64,000 nucleotides of DNA from Chitinophagaceae bacterium (GCA_003168265.1 PMSV01000023.1:446001-510000), one strand, 5' to 3'; positions 28,254-41,100 are shown, counted from the stretch's first letter. Notes: generated from the sequence alone by a model not told the origin. Program-made: numbers and translations.

Positions 28254-29609
28254 ATGAAAAAACGATGTTTAGCTTTTTTTCTGATTGCATCATTCGGCAC
28301 CTGCCAGTTATTTGCAAATGATACCAGCGGAATTGCCCGACACCCCGCATGGAGCTATAGGGCTACCATCTATGAAGTCAACCTGCGACAATATACTAAT
28401 GCAGGAACTTTCAGCGCTTTTGGAAAATCACTTCCCAGGCTGAAAAATTTGGGGGTGGACGTATTGTGGTTCATGCCGATCACTCCCATCGGATTGCTTG
28501 GACGGAAGAATACGGAAGCGGAGATGGGCAGTTATTATTCAGTGAAAGATTATAATGCTGTCAACCCGGATTATGGGACCATGCAGGATTGGATCAATCT
28601 GGTCAAACAAGCCCATGCGCTTGGGATGAAAGTCCTTGAAGACTGGGTTCCCAATCATACAGCACCCGATAATCCATGGATAGAAAGGCATCCGGATTTC
28701 TATAAGAAGGACAGCCTTGGAAAGCCTGCCATTCCCTTTGACTGGACAGATACGCGCCAATTGGATTATAGCAACCGGGAGATGAGGGACAGCATGATAG
28801 CCGCCATGGAATGGTGGGTCAGGGAAACGGGCATCGATGGTTTCCGTTGCGATGTGGCCTGGAACATACCTGCTGATTTCTGGAAGGAATGCATTGGCCG
28901 TTTACATGGGATTAAGGATGTATTCATGCTTGCCGAAGGAGATGCACCCTGGCTGCATGAAGCAGGTTTTGATGAGACCTATACCTGGAATGTCATGAAT
29001 ATTGCCTATGGCATTTATTCAGGGCGTACAAGCATTAGCCAGCTTGATTCCGTGATCAATAGAAATAACCAAACTTTTCCAAAAAACTCTTTCCGACTTT
29101 ATTTTACCAGCAATCATGACGAAAACAGTTGGAATGGAACGGAATTCAAGCTATTCGGTGAGGCATATAAGAGTTTTGCAGTCTGGGCCTTTACCCAGGG
29201 AAACAGTGTTCCTTTGATCTATAACGGACAGGAGGAGCCAGACCGAAAAATGCTTAAGTTCTTTGTGAAAGACACGATTCCCTGGAAATTGTATGCCCTG
29301 GCTCCTTTTTACAGGACCCTGATCATGCTTCGCAGGAAAGATCCGGCACTTTCTGCCAGTGCTTCTTTCCGGAAAATCAATACGGGGAATGATCAGGAGA
29401 TTTATGGATATTACAGGCAACAGGGTAGGCACAAAGTGCTGGTCCTGCTTAATTTTTCGGCGAAGCCCCAGAATATTAAACTGAAGGAGCCGGCTTTGAC
29501 CGGTAGTCCTCGCAATGTATTCACGGGTGCAAGTGAGAAGATTGGCCCCGCGGCAACCATTCATCTGGCGCCTTGGGATTTCCTGCTTTGCGAGTACGAG
29601 GCAAAATAA
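28254..29609 (+). CDS. Secreted GH13 alpha-amylase-family glycosidase
   Basis: A glycoside hydrolase acting on alpha-glucans or maltodextrins. I start it at ATG 28254, giving the signal peptide MKKRCLAFFLIASFGTCQLFA; the in-frame ATG 27 codons upstream adds a residue run that fits no export signal as well. The (beta/alpha)8 barrel motifs are EDWVPNHT, GFRCDVAW with nucleophile Asp200, MLAEGDA with acid/base Glu228, and TSNHDENS with the third Asp289. The short C-terminal beta domain ends with HLAPWDFLLCEYEAK. It heads a sugar cluster: gluconokinase and glucokinase follow immediately, suggesting released glucose is phosphorylated by the same transcript's products. Confidence 0.88.
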   Translation: MKKRCLAFFLIASFGTCQLFANDTSGIARHPAWSYRATIYEVNLRQYTNAGTFSAFGKSLPRLKNLGVDVLWFMPITPIGLLGRKNTEAEMGSYYSVKDYNAVNPDYGTMQDWINLVKQAHALGMKVLEDWVPNHTAPDNPWIERHPDFYKKDSLGKPAIPFDWTDTRQLDYSNREMRDSMIAAMEWWVRETGIDGFRCDVAWNIPADFWKECIGRLHGIKDVFMLAEGDAPWLHEAGFDETYTWNVMNIAYGIYSGRTSISQLDSVINRNNQTFPKNSFRLYFTSNHDENSWNGTEFKLFGEAYKSFAVWAFTQGNSVPLIYNGQEEPDRKMLKFFVKDTIPWKLYALAPFYRTLIMLRRKDPALSASASFRKINTGNDQEIYGYYRQQGRHKVLVLLNFSAKPQNIKLKEPALTGSPRNVFTGASEKIGPAATIHLAPWDFLLCEYEAK

Positions 29610-29638
29610 TTTTTCTGCCTCCTTTTGATCAATAATTC

Positions 29639-31114
29639 ATGCAATCCGTCATTGGCATAGATATCGGTACTTCGGGAACTAAGGCCGTCGCTTTAACAAC
29701 AGAGGGAAATGTTATTGCTTCCGCGCGCTCAAGTTATGCCGCCGTCGTGCCTGCTCCCGGTTACCACGAATTGGAACCCGTAATTGTTCTTCGCGCGGCC
29801 AGCGATGTGCTGGAAAAAATCTTCCGGGACGCAAGTTCCGTTTCTGAAGTAGCTGGGGTTGCCCTGAGCGCTGCTATGCATGGATGCATGGCAGTGGACA
29901 AGGCCGGTAGGCCTTTAACCAATTTTATCACCTGGGCTGATCTTCGCAGCAACGAAGAAGCGATGGCGTTGAAATCACAGCCCCTTGGTCAGGAGATCTA
30001 TGAATTCACAGGAACGCCCATTCATGCGATGTCTCCGCTTTGTAAAATTGCATGGCTTAGAAAAAATAGGCCGGAAATATTTGCCAGCACAGCGCGGTTC
30101 ATTGGGATTAAAGAATATATCTGGCATGCCTTCTTTAATAAATACCAGGTGGATCATTCCCTGGCTTCGGCGACGGGAATGTTTGACATCCGCCTTTTGC
30201 AATGGTTTCAGCCTGCCATTGCATTTGCCGGGATCAGAGAGGAAATGCTATCATCCCCGGTTGACCCTTTGTCGATTGTGACAGGGCTTTCAGCTGAATT
30301 AAGGAAAAAATCAGGATGCAGGCCGGATCTTCCATTTGTGATCGGTGCCAGTGACGGATGCCTTGCTAATCTGGGAAGCCGGGCCATCGGGCCCGGACAG
30401 GCGGCCCTGACCATCGGAACCAGCGGCGCCCTCCGCATGGCTTCAGCAAATGCGAAGCCTGATCCCCAACAGAGAATTTTCCATTATATTCTTTCCAGGG
30501 ATCTTTACATATCAGGAGGCGGTATGAACAACGGAGGTGCAGTTCTGCAATGGTATATCAACCAATTTCTCCAGTCGCCAGAATGTAAAGCAGAGGATTA
30601 TCAACGGATCCTTTCCGGAGTGGAGGAAATATCATCGGATGGCTTGATCTTTCTGCCTTATCTGTTCGGAGAACGTGCGCCCATCTGGAATGAGGACGCA
30701 AAGGGTGTTTTTTTTGGGATTCGCCCATCACATGGGCAAAAACATTTTCTCCGTTCTTTGCTTGAAGGGATCAGCTATGGCCTTTGCCAGATCGGGCATT
30801 CTATTGAAGAAACCCTTGGGCCGATCGAAAAGATCTATGCCAGCGGAGGGTTCATCCGTTCCAAAACATGGGTGCAGATCGTATCCGATGTCTTTGATCG
30901 TGAGGTGATGGTCAGAGATATTGCCGATGCCTCCGCTATCGGTGCCTGCATCTTGGGATTGAAGGCATTGGGGATCATTGGAGAGTACAGTGAACTTCCA
31001 GATAATAACCGGGAGGAAGAAATTTTTTTCCCGGACAGGAAGAGACACCTGATCCATCAAAGGAATATGGATAAATTCAAGTCACTATATACCGCTTTAA
31101 AAGAAGAATTCTGA
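29639..31114 (+). CDS. FGGY-family carbohydrate kinase, probable gluconokinase
   Basis: FGGY kinases phosphorylate sugars and sugar acids using ATP. The actin-like phosphate motif is GIDIGTSGTKAVAL (residues 5-18), then SAAMHGCMAVD, TGTPIHAMSPLCKIAWL (close to the equivalent segment of FGGY gluconokinases), and the second nucleotide motif TIGTSGALRMA. The C-terminal lobe has YASGGFIRSKTWVQIVSD, normal for the family. Gluconate is the best guess for substrate, with xylulose second. It is preceded by the GH13 gene (29 bp) and followed by glucokinase with a one-base gap, so translation of the two kinases may be coupled. Confidence 0.85.
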   Translation: MQSVIGIDIGTSGTKAVALTTEGNVIASARSSYAAVVPAPGYHELEPVIVLRAASDVLEKIFRDASSVSEVAGVALSAAMHGCMAVDKAGRPLTNFITWADLRSNEEAMALKSQPLGQEIYEFTGTPIHAMSPLCKIAWLRKNRPEIFASTARFIGIKEYIWHAFFNKYQVDHSLASATGMFDIRLLQWFQPAIAFAGIREEMLSSPVDPLSIVTGLSAELRKKSGCRPDLPFVIGASDGCLANLGSRAIGPGQAALTIGTSGALRMASANAKPDPQQRIFHYILSRDLYISGGGMNNGGAVLQWYINQFLQSPECKAEDYQRILSGVEEISSDGLIFLPYLFGERAPIWNEDAKGVFFGIRPSHGQKHFLRSLLEGISYGLCQIGHSIEETLGPIEKIYASGGFIRSKTWVQIVSDVFDREVMVRDIADASAIGACILGLKALGIIGEYSELPDNNREEEIFFPDRKRHLIHQRNMDKFKSLYTALKEEF

Positions 31115-31115
31115 T

Positions 31116-32165
31116 ATGAATGCATTTACTAAAATACCATTGTTCCTGCCTGGACTCCGCACAGGCGAATCCGGGGTGAAAAGGATACTGGCCGGGGATG
31201 TAGGAGGAACAAAGACTAATATGGCTTTATATGAGGTTAGTGGGAATGGTCCTGTCTTAAGTTATGAGAAAAGCTATCCTTCTTCAAAATACCCCTCCTT
31301 TCAGGATGTCATCCTTCAATTCATTAGTGAACATACCCTTAACAAACCAGACCGGATCTGTGCCGGGGTAGCGGGCCCGGTAATGGAAGGCAGGGCGGAG
31401 ATCACCAACCTTCCATGGAAGATCGATTCAAGGCAGATTGCTGCTACGACAGGGGTAAACGAAGTGCAGTTGCTCAATGACCTGGAATCTACTGCTTATG
31501 GTTTGGCGGGGCTAAATGAAAAGGATTTTGTCTTACTCAGCGAAGGCCAGCCGGGAACCGTAGGTCATGGGGCAATTATTGCACCAGGGACGGGGCTGGG
31601 GGAGGCGGGACTTTACTGGGACGGACAGGATTACCACCCATTGCCAACAGAAGGGGGACATTGCGATTTTTCGCCCAGGACCGTCCTGGATTTTGAGCTG
31701 CTTGTATTCCTGCAGCATAAATACGGAGTAGTGAGTTGGGAAAAACTGATATCAGGGCCGGGCATACATGATATTTATTTATTCCTTCGGGGTCGCAGCG
31801 GGGAAAAGGAGCCCACCTGGATTAGGGATGCCCTCGCCGGTGAAGATCCTTCTGCCGCAATAAGCAAGGCCGGTATAGAAAATTCGGATCCGGTTTGTGC
31901 AGAAACAATGAAAAATTTCGTGCGATTTATAGCAAGGGAATCCTCGAATCTTGTACTAAAGATGAAGGCCACAGGAGGATTGTTTCTGGGGGGTGGAATT
32001 CCTCCAAAAATTGCACCTATGCTGAAAGGGGATTGGTATTATTCCAATTACCTGGATTGCGACCGTATGCAGCACCTTCTCAGGCAATCACCCATCCGGA
32101 TCATCAACAATGAAAAAACAGCCTTGATCGGTGCAGCCTGGTATGGGGCCTATGGCAAATTTTGA
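31116..32165 (+). CDS. glk: Glucokinase (Glk family)
   Basis: Phosphorylates glucose to glucose-6-phosphate. The 349-residue protein has a short leader, then the ATP-binding RILAGDVGGTKTNMALYE (about 23-40), a catalytic-region VQLLNDLESTAYGL, and GAIIAPGTGLGEAGLYW with PLPTEGGHCDFSPR, the pattern of the proteobacterial-type Glk rather than ROK-type enzymes. The ATG at 31116 follows the gluconokinase TGA by a single base. It should work on glucose set free by the upstream GH13 enzyme after uptake. Confidence 0.92.
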   Translation: MNAFTKIPLFLPGLRTGESGVKRILAGDVGGTKTNMALYEVSGNGPVLSYEKSYPSSKYPSFQDVILQFISEHTLNKPDRICAGVAGPVMEGRAEITNLPWKIDSRQIAATTGVNEVQLLNDLESTAYGLAGLNEKDFVLLSEGQPGTVGHGAIIAPGTGLGEAGLYWDGQDYHPLPTEGGHCDFSPRTVLDFELLVFLQHKYGVVSWEKLISGPGIHDIYLFLRGRSGEKEPTWIRDALAGEDPSAAISKAGIENSDPVCAETMKNFVRFIARESSNLVLKMKATGGLFLGGGIPPKIAPMLKGDWYYSNYLDCDRMQHLLRQSPIRIINNEKTALIGAAWYGAYGKF

Positions 32166-32261
32166 TCAGGGATCGAAATTTTCGGCACAGGATTTATTAA
32201 AATATTCTCAGATCAGATTCGTCTACCCAATCGGAATTAGTTTTCATTCTCAGAGAATCAT

Positions 32262-34085
32262 ATGGCAAGAAACGATAGATCAGACAACGGAAATTCCAGA
32301 ATTGGGATGCCAAAGGCAAAACTCAATAAAGAGAATTTGGGACAGGCCCTCATGATCTTTTCCTATATTAAGCCCTATCGATGGAAATTTATATCCGGCC
32401 TGATTTTCATTGGCCTATCCAGCCTTACGACCATGGCCTTCCCTTTTCTGCTCAAGCAACTGATCGATAGCGCCAGCCCTTCTCATAAATTGCCCTATAC
32501 CCCCGGTTTGATCGCAATTGCAATGATCCTGGTTCTCTCAGTACAGATGTTTTTTTCATTTACAAGGATCTATCTTTTTTCCTGGGTAGGGGAGCATGCA
32601 TTGGCAGACATGAGAAATGATATCTATCAGCGACTGATTACGATGCCCATGGATTTTTTTGCCAGAAGAAGGGTGGGGGAACTTTCCAGCCGCATCAGCG
32701 CCGACCTTTCCCAAATACAGGATGCTGTCACAACGGTGCTGGCTGAAGTGCTGCGTGGCCTGCTTGTCTTGCTAATCGGTATGACCCTGATTCTCTATAT
32801 TTCGCTGAGGCTCACTCTGCTCATGCTATCTGTGGTTCCGGTGATCGTACTGATCGCACTTATTTTCAGTAAAAGAATCAGGGGACTTTCCAGGCAAACC
32901 CAGGACGAGTTTGCCGATTCAAATACCATCGTCCAGGAAACCTTACAGGGGATCAGCAATGTCAAATCATTTTCGAATGAAGGGTATGAGATCAAACGTT
33001 ATGCAGCGAGTCTGACCAAAGTGGTGGATATGGCAGTCCGTAACGGTAAGAACAGAGGCCTCTTTGCCTCCTTTCTCATATTTAGCGTTTTTGGCGCCAT
33101 CGTACTTGTTGTGTGGTACGGAACAGGTTTAATGCAATCCGGAGCGCTCTCTTTTGGAGCGCTGACTGCTTTTGTAGTATATACAGCCTTTGTGGGCGGA
33201 AGCATGGCCGGTTTTGCAGACCTCTACGCGCAATTGCAAAAGACCCTTGGAGCGACCCAAAGAGTAAGAGAGCTTATGAAACTGGAGAGGGAGGAAGTTT
33301 TTATAAAAGAAGTCAATATTGATCCGGAAAATCGGCTTAAGGGAAATCTTAGATTTGAACATGTTTCATTCAGTTATCCCTCCCGACCGGAAACAGTAGT
33401 GCTTAGGGACGTGGATTTTTCAGTGGAAAGCGGGAAGCAGATAGCGATCGTTGGCCAGAGCGGTTCAGGAAAAACCACCATGGCTTCCCTGCTCTTGCGT
33501 TTTTATGAACCGGTAAAAGGGAGGATATTGTTTGATGGTAAGGAGGCTCATAGCATTCCACTTTCTGAGCTAAGAAAGCAAATGGCCCTGGTTCCACAGG
33601 ATGTTCTGCTTTTCGGAGGAACGATCCGGGAGAATATTGCCTATGGCAATCCAGGAGCTGAACAACAGGAAATCGAAAACGCTGCCAGGCAGGCTCATGC
33701 ACATGAATTCATAGTCAGTTTCCCGGAAAAATATGATACCATCGTGGGTGAGAGAGGCGTCAAGCTCTCCGGGGGCCAAAGACAACGCATTGCCATTGCC
33801 AGAGCCATCCTGAAAGACCCTGTTTTTCTCATTTTGGATGAGGCAACCAGTTCCCTCGATACCGCTTCAGAGTCTGTAGTGCAATTGGCCCTTGAAAACC
33901 TAATGAGAAACAGGACTTCCTTTGTTATTGCCCATCGGCTTTCAACCATCCGCAATGCAGATAAAATAATCGTTTTGGATAAAGGGATTATTCAGGAAAC
34001 CGGAAAACACGAAGAGCTAATGGGCTATGAAAATGGAATCTACAGGAACCTCAACAAATTTCAAATGGATTCGGTGCCTTCCTAG
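32262..34085 (+). CDS. ABC exporter with fused membrane and ATPase domains (MsbA/BmrA type)
   Basis: A half-size exporter that would work as a homodimer. The first 345 residues contain six transmembrane helices after a polar leader (a second start ATG at residue 16, MPKAKLNK, is possible). The nucleotide-binding domain has Walker A GQSGSGKTT, the Q-loop VPQDVLLFGG, the signature LSGGQRQR, Walker B VFLILDEATS and the switch histidine in VIAHRLSTI, all intact. The close relatives export lipids or drugs; the substrate is not determined by sequence. It lies 96 bp after glk and could be on the same transcript or its own. Confidence 0.9.
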   Translation: MARNDRSDNGNSRIGMPKAKLNKENLGQALMIFSYIKPYRWKFISGLIFIGLSSLTTMAFPFLLKQLIDSASPSHKLPYTPGLIAIAMILVLSVQMFFSFTRIYLFSWVGEHALADMRNDIYQRLITMPMDFFARRRVGELSSRISADLSQIQDAVTTVLAEVLRGLLVLLIGMTLILYISLRLTLLMLSVVPVIVLIALIFSKRIRGLSRQTQDEFADSNTIVQETLQGISNVKSFSNEGYEIKRYAASLTKVVDMAVRNGKNRGLFASFLIFSVFGAIVLVVWYGTGLMQSGALSFGALTAFVVYTAFVGGSMAGFADLYAQLQKTLGATQRVRELMKLEREEVFIKEVNIDPENRLKGNLRFEHVSFSYPSRPETVVLRDVDFSVESGKQIAIVGQSGSGKTTMASLLLRFYEPVKGRILFDGKEAHSIPLSELRKQMALVPQDVLLFGGTIRENIAYGNPGAEQQEIENAARQAHAHEFIVSFPEKYDTIVGERGVKLSGGQRQRIAIARAILKDPVFLILDEATSSLDTASESVVQLALENLMRNRTSFVIAHRLSTIRNADKIIVLDKGIIQETGKHEELMGYENGIYRNLNKFQMDSVPS

Positions 34086-34148
34086 TTATTTTTATGTGTT
34101 TTCTGGTTCAGACTGAACTTGGAATTTGCTAAATTGCCTGAAGAACGT

Positions 34149-35336
34149 ATGAGCAAATCTGCCGGGGCAACCAAATATCGCATTCAATCCATCGATTTGT
34201 TAAGGGGAGTCATCATGGTCATTATGGCCCTTGATCATGTCCGCGATTTCTTCCACATCCAAGCGTCCACCTCGGACCCAACCGATCTGGCAACTACCAC
34301 TCCTCAATTGTTTTTTACCCGCTGGATAACCCATTATTGCGCACCACTTTTTGTTTTTCTCGCAGGTACGGCTGTTTATCTATCCGGCACCCGGAAAACT
34401 AAAAATGAACTAAGCATATCCCTTTTAAAAAGGGGGATCTGGTTGGTTTTTATAGAGCTCGTTGTTATGAATTTTGCTTTTACATTCAATCCAAAATATC
34501 ATCATACAATACTTCAGGTGATTTGGGTGATCGGGATAAGCATGCTTTTACTGGCGATTTTTTCCAGGTTAAACTTTAAATGGGTGCTGGGAACAGGATT
34601 GGCGATGATCGTATTGCATAATTGTTTGGATTTTTTGCATTTTCCGGAAAGGGGCAATCTGGGAATATTTTTAGATATCCTTCATAAAAAACAATTTATC
34701 CAATTGGCCAACGGCCATATTCTTGGTGTTTTATATCCGATCATTCCCTGGCCTGGGGTAATGTTCTGCGGGTACTGTTTAGGTAAGCTCTATGATAAGA
34801 ATTTTCAGCCGGAAAGAAGAAGAAAAATTTTGATTCTCCTGGGTTCCGGGATTACAGGAGTTTTTGTGTTATTGAGGCTGGTGAATATTTATGGCGATCC
34901 CTCCCCCTGGAGCCAACAGCATAATCTGACATTCAGTTTCATTTCTTTTTTAAATGTGACCAAATATCCGCCTTCTCTCCTTTATCTCTGTATGACAATT
35001 GGGCCAGGATTGCTGTCCCTTGCCTACCTGGAAAAAATCCAAAACAGGGTCACCGCTTTTTTCCTAAATTTCGGGAGGGTTCCATTTTTTTATTATGTAA
35101 TTCATTTCTACCTGATCCATTTATTGACGGTTGTTGCATTCTTCATTTCGGGTTATACGCTTGGAGAGATAATTCCCAGGAGGACTCCATTTCTGTTTCG
35201 ACCGGATGATTTTGGGTATTCTTTATCAGCAGTTTATGCAATATGGATTTTTGTGATTGCAACCATGTATCCCCTGTGCAAGCGTTTCAACAACTATAAG
35301 AGCAGCCATTCCTATTGGTGGCTGAGCTATATCTGA
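34149..35336 (+). CDS. DUF1624 / heparan-alpha-glucosaminide N-acetyltransferase-like membrane protein
   Basis: About ten hydrophobic helices follow the opening IQSIDLLRGVIMVIMALDHVRDFF, which is the family signature (the conserved Asp and His of the LLRG/DHVRD segment). I choose ATG 34149 (MSKSAGATKYRI) instead of the in-frame TTG at 34119 because the family starts close to the RIQSIDLLRG motif. Relatives include YeiB-like proteins and the transmembrane acetyltransferase of lysosomes; bacterial members may acetylate a surface sugar, but this is not proved. Confidence 0.78.
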   Translation: MSKSAGATKYRIQSIDLLRGVIMVIMALDHVRDFFHIQASTSDPTDLATTTPQLFFTRWITHYCAPLFVFLAGTAVYLSGTRKTKNELSISLLKRGIWLVFIELVVMNFAFTFNPKYHHTILQVIWVIGISMLLLAIFSRLNFKWVLGTGLAMIVLHNCLDFLHFPERGNLGIFLDILHKKQFIQLANGHILGVLYPIIPWPGVMFCGYCLGKLYDKNFQPERRRKILILLGSGITGVFVLLRLVNIYGDPSPWSQQHNLTFSFISFLNVTKYPPSLLYLCMTIGPGLLSLAYLEKIQNRVTAFFLNFGRVPFFYYVIHFYLIHLLTVVAFFISGYTLGEIIPRRTPFLFRPDDFGYSLSAVYAIWIFVIATMYPLCKRFNNYKSSHSYWWLSYI

Positions 35337-35395
35337 CTGGAGCCTCTCTCATCCCCGGATCCGGGTTTTCCGGGTTCCTTCTCACTACAAATGCT

Positions 35396-35404
35396 TAAAT
35401 TTGC
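35396..35404 (+). promoter_or_regulatory. Probable -7 element of the ABC-F gene
   Basis: TAAATTTGC is an exact match to TAnnTTTG, 19 bp before the ATG at 35424. A -33 TTTG is not seen at the usual distance. Directly upstream (35354-35375) is a GC-rich imperfect hairpin, CCCGGA and TCCGGG, which could end the preceding transcript. Confidence 0.4.
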
Positions 35405-35414
35405 GGCTTCTTAA

Positions 35415-37076
<1,662 letters not shown>

Positions 37077-37094
37077 TCTGTTTCAAAAGCGCTT

Positions 37095-37928
37095 TTATTT
37101 TGACTTTTTTCCCAATTGATAACTCATTCCGGTTTGGATATTGAATGCGTAACGGTCACTCAGATTGAATTGCACAAAGCCCGAAAAACGGTCCCTCGAA
37201 AAATGGAGAGTATTCGAAAAATAGGTCATCGGGTTAATGGCTTTAGTAGTGTAATATTTGATATAATCCGATTCCGGATTTAAAAGAAATCCATAACTGA
37301 TCTTGTATCCGATTTTTGCTTTTTTTCTATTCAGCGCAATGATATCTGTATAGAATCCCAGGGTGCTTGTGAAATTATTTATAAAAATCACGTCAGCGTT
37401 TGAATCAGGTAGGTTCTTTCGAAAATTATAATAATTGCCGAATTCTTTTTGAAAAGAGGTTTCCAGACCCAGGATCCTCCATTCCCCACCTCTCCCGTCT
37501 GGTAAAGGCACCGCAATATGAATGCTTCCGTTGAATCCATAAGTTCCGAAAAACTGGTTGGATCCGGCTACCTTGAAGGATTGGGAATCGTAATGACTGT
37601 TCCCGTATTGCGAAATAGTGTAGGGGCCGACAGAATAGTTGCCAAGAAAAAGCGAAGCCCCATAACTTGCGCCGAAAAGACCCCAATTATTGCTCCTGTG
37701 AAAACGACCGTCAAAAGCGATGACATTATCCCGAAAATTCTGGTTGACTCCGCCTTCGGTTAGCACAATACCAAGATAATTGGCACCGCGAATTGAGTCA
37801 GAAATGACAGGAACTTCCTGATAAGGGTTTGAAGACGCATTCTGGGGACTTAGAAAATAGGATCTCGTGACACAACCTGAAGCTGTAATAGTAATAATTA
37901 TCATCACAAGCAACTCGTTGATTTTCAT
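37095..37928 (-). CDS. Lipoprotein of unknown function
   Basis: Residues 1-18 form a lipoprotein signal peptide ending TASG before the lipidated Cys19. The rest has no recognisable domain; it alternates aromatic and small residues (GLFGASYGASLFLGNYSVGPYT, FSGFVQFNLSDRYAFNIQTGMSYQLG), which looks like an outer-membrane-associated beta-rich fold. It converges with the ABC-F gene with an 18-bp gap that holds the palindrome AAAAGCGCTTTT. Confidence 0.68.
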   Translation of the reverse strand: MKINELLVMIIITITASGCVTRSYFLSPQNASSNPYQEVPVISDSIRGANYLGIVLTEGGVNQNFRDNVIAFDGRFHRSNNWGLFGASYGASLFLGNYSVGPYTISQYGNSHYDSQSFKVAGSNQFFGTYGFNGSIHIAVPLPDGRGGEWRILGLETSFQKEFGNYYNFRKNLPDSNADVIFINNFTSTLGFYTDIIALNRKKAKIGYKISYGFLLNPESDYIKYYTTKAINPMTYFSNTLHFSRDRFSGFVQFNLSDRYAFNIQTGMSYQLGKKSK

Positions 37929-38163
37929 AAATAAATGGTCTCGTTTTCGAAAATCAAGATTTTTTTTAATAGAATTGGCAGCCTGGAATCGATTGAATTG
38001 GACAGTCTGGCATAATCATTCGCTGCGTTTGTTTGAATAATTTCAAAAAAAACGCTTTTCAGAATGCTTTTTAAAAAGCCGGTCACGAAATATAACTCTC
38101 TGATTTTACTGCTGTTAACACAATAAAATTATGTTTTTGGCATTTTAGTAGAAACCCAGATCG

Positions 38164-41100
38164 TTGTATGCTAAGCTGCTTATATCCGGATTGATTTTTT
38201 GTGTTATTTGTTTCGCAGCAAAAGCGCAGAGGCCGCAACAGCCAGTTGCAGCGGGGAAAAATAATGCTTCCAATCTACACCGAAAATTTATCAGGGTAAC
38301 CAAGGGCATAACTCATATAGATTCATTAAGCATCCTACCCGAATCATTCTCTGTCGTGGGAATATCTGACAGCTCCTACCTGCTCGATTATGTGAATGGC
38401 GATATCCGCTGGAAAAAGCCACCCAGCCTTGATAGCGTGCTGGTAGTTTACCGAACCTTTCCTTTTCGACTCAATTCAATGGTGAAGAGATTGAATTACG
38501 ATAGCATCGAAGGCCATTTCCTTGTGCAGCAATCCACATTTCGGGGCGATAAGAATGGCGATGATAACTTTTTCAATTTTGGGAATATCACCTATAATGG
38601 AAGCTTTGGAAGAGGACTGACTTTTGGAAATACCCAGAGTGCTGTTGTCACTTCCAATCTGAATCTCCAGATCAGCGGCTATCTTGCGGACAGTATTCAA
38701 ATTACGGCTGCTTTGACTGATAACAATATTCCTGTTCAGCCAGATGGAACCACAGCGCAATTAAGTGATTTTGATAAGATATTCCTCGAATTCAAAAAGA
38801 AGAACTGGGCTCTCAGCATGGGCGATATTGATCTTCGGCAAAACCAAAATTATTTTCTAAGTTTTTATCAAAGGCTTCAGGGAGCAAATTTCGAAACGAC
38901 ACAAAATCTGGGGGATGGAATCACGAACAAAACGCTGGTCAGTGCAGCGATAGGAAAGGGAATTTTTAACAGGAATATCTTTCAGGGCCAGGAAGGAAAC
39001 CAGGGGCCCTACAAATTGCAAGGCGCAAACAACGAGCTTTATTTTGTGGTTTTGGCTGGAACGGAAAAGGTCTACCTGGATGGCCAATTGATGCAAAGAG
39101 GCGCTGACCAGGATTATATCATCAACTACAATACGGCGGAAGTGACATTTACCAGCCGCCGGATGATTACCCAGGACTCAAGAATCCAGGTGGAATTCAC
39201 CTATTCAAACCAGAGCTACCTGAATGTCAATCTTTATTTGGCTAATGAGACTGATTTCAATAAAAAATTGAAAATCCGGTTCGCTGTTTTCAATAATAGC
39301 GATTCAAGGAATTCTCCTATTAACCAAACCCTGGATGCCGACCAGCAAAAATTCCTTTTCTCACTTGGGGACAGCATCAATAAGGCCTTCTATCCTTATG
39401 CGCCAATCGATACGCTCGGGCCGGGTAAAGTTCTTTACCAGAAAGTCGATACCACTTATATCGCAGCAAATGGTTTGGTTGTGCATGATTCGATCTATGA
39501 GTATTCAGTGAATCCCAATATCACACTATACAATCTTTCATTTGTAGATGTCGGGCTAGGTAACGGGGACTATGTTCCGAATTTAAACGGGATAAATGGG
39601 AATGTATATCAATGGATTGCACCTGTTAACGGGCAGAAGCAAGGCGAATATGAAGCGGCTCAATTCCTGGTCACGCCTAAGACAGAGAGAGTAATTACGC
39701 TGGGAGCCGATTATTCCCTTAGCAAGGAAACACAGTTGACTGCGGATATTGCCGCGAGCCACTATGACCCCAATACTCTTTCAACTTTACAGAAAAACAA
39801 TGTTGATGGTTATTCTGCAAGATTTCAATTAAAAAATGTTCATCCTCTTAATTTCCCGGATTCGGGGCTAAAATTAACCACTATTTTAAATTATGAGAAT
39901 GTGGACGCCAACTTTCACCCGGTAGAACCCTTCCGTTCAGTGGAATTCACCAGGGATTGGGGACTTCCACTGGCATCGGAATTACAGGCGGCAAATGAAC
40001 AATTGTATTCTGCTTCTTTTCAATTGGATGATAAAAAGAAAAATTTTGTAAAATATGAATTTGACGGATATGACCGGGGCAGTAGCTTTAAAGGGATAAG
40101 AAACTCGGTTTCCAGCAATCGGGAATGGGACGGCTGGCATTTCAATGAAAATATAAGTCTTATGAACGGTTGGTCGGATACGGCCAATGGTTATTACTTT
40201 AAACCTGATCTGGAAATCTTCAAAACCTTCCCTAGACTTCATAATTATACTTTTGGAGTAAGCTATCAACTTGAAGACAATGTCCTTAGAAACCAGGCCA
40301 CGGACACGGTTTCCATATCCAGTTTTGAATTCCAGGTTCTCCAGGCCTATCTGAAATCTCCTGCCGGCAAAAAGGATAATTGGAGCCTGAATTTCACCCA
40401 GCATACAAATTATTATCCGGTTGGTACAGCAATGGTAAAGGGGGATTTGGCCAATAGCATCAATCTGAATGTGCAGCTCATGAGCGACAAGCATGAGCAG
40501 TTGAAATTTAATGCAACTTATCGGGATCTGGATGTTGTAGATACGACGCTGTCTTCACAAAGATCAGACAAAACTATGCTGGCTAAGGTCGAATACCTCG
40601 TAAACGAATGGAAAGGATTTCTAAAAGGGAATATCTATTATGAAGTGGGCTCAGGCCAGGTGCAACAACAAAACTATTCTTACCTCCAGGTACCTGCCGG
40701 AACCGGGCAGTATGAATGGATAGATCTTAATCACGATGGGATACAACAATTAAACGAATTCTTTCCCGCTCAGTTCCAGGACCAGGCTGATTTTATCAGG
40801 ATATATACACCAACCAACAATTATGTAAAAGCTAATTACAATACATTTAATTTCAGCTTTTCACTCGACCCGAAGACCCTGATCGACCTGAAAAAAAGTG
40901 AAGGATTCCTGAACGCAATAGCCCGCTTTACATTACAAACCTCTTTGCAATTAAACCAAAAGGAGCAGGCAAATGGGTTTGTCCAGCTAAATCCGCTCAA
41001 AGGCCTGCCTCTTGACGATACCACGCTTATAACCCGAGCCGCTATTTTTACCAATACTCTCTCTTTCAATAAATCCAGTACCAAATGGGGCTTTGACGTG

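Noticed and set aside
35351-35375. GC-rich hairpin between the DUF1624-type and ABC-F genes as a terminator
   Set aside because: The stem is overlapping and imperfect, and no T-tract follows, so I did not list it as a terminator.
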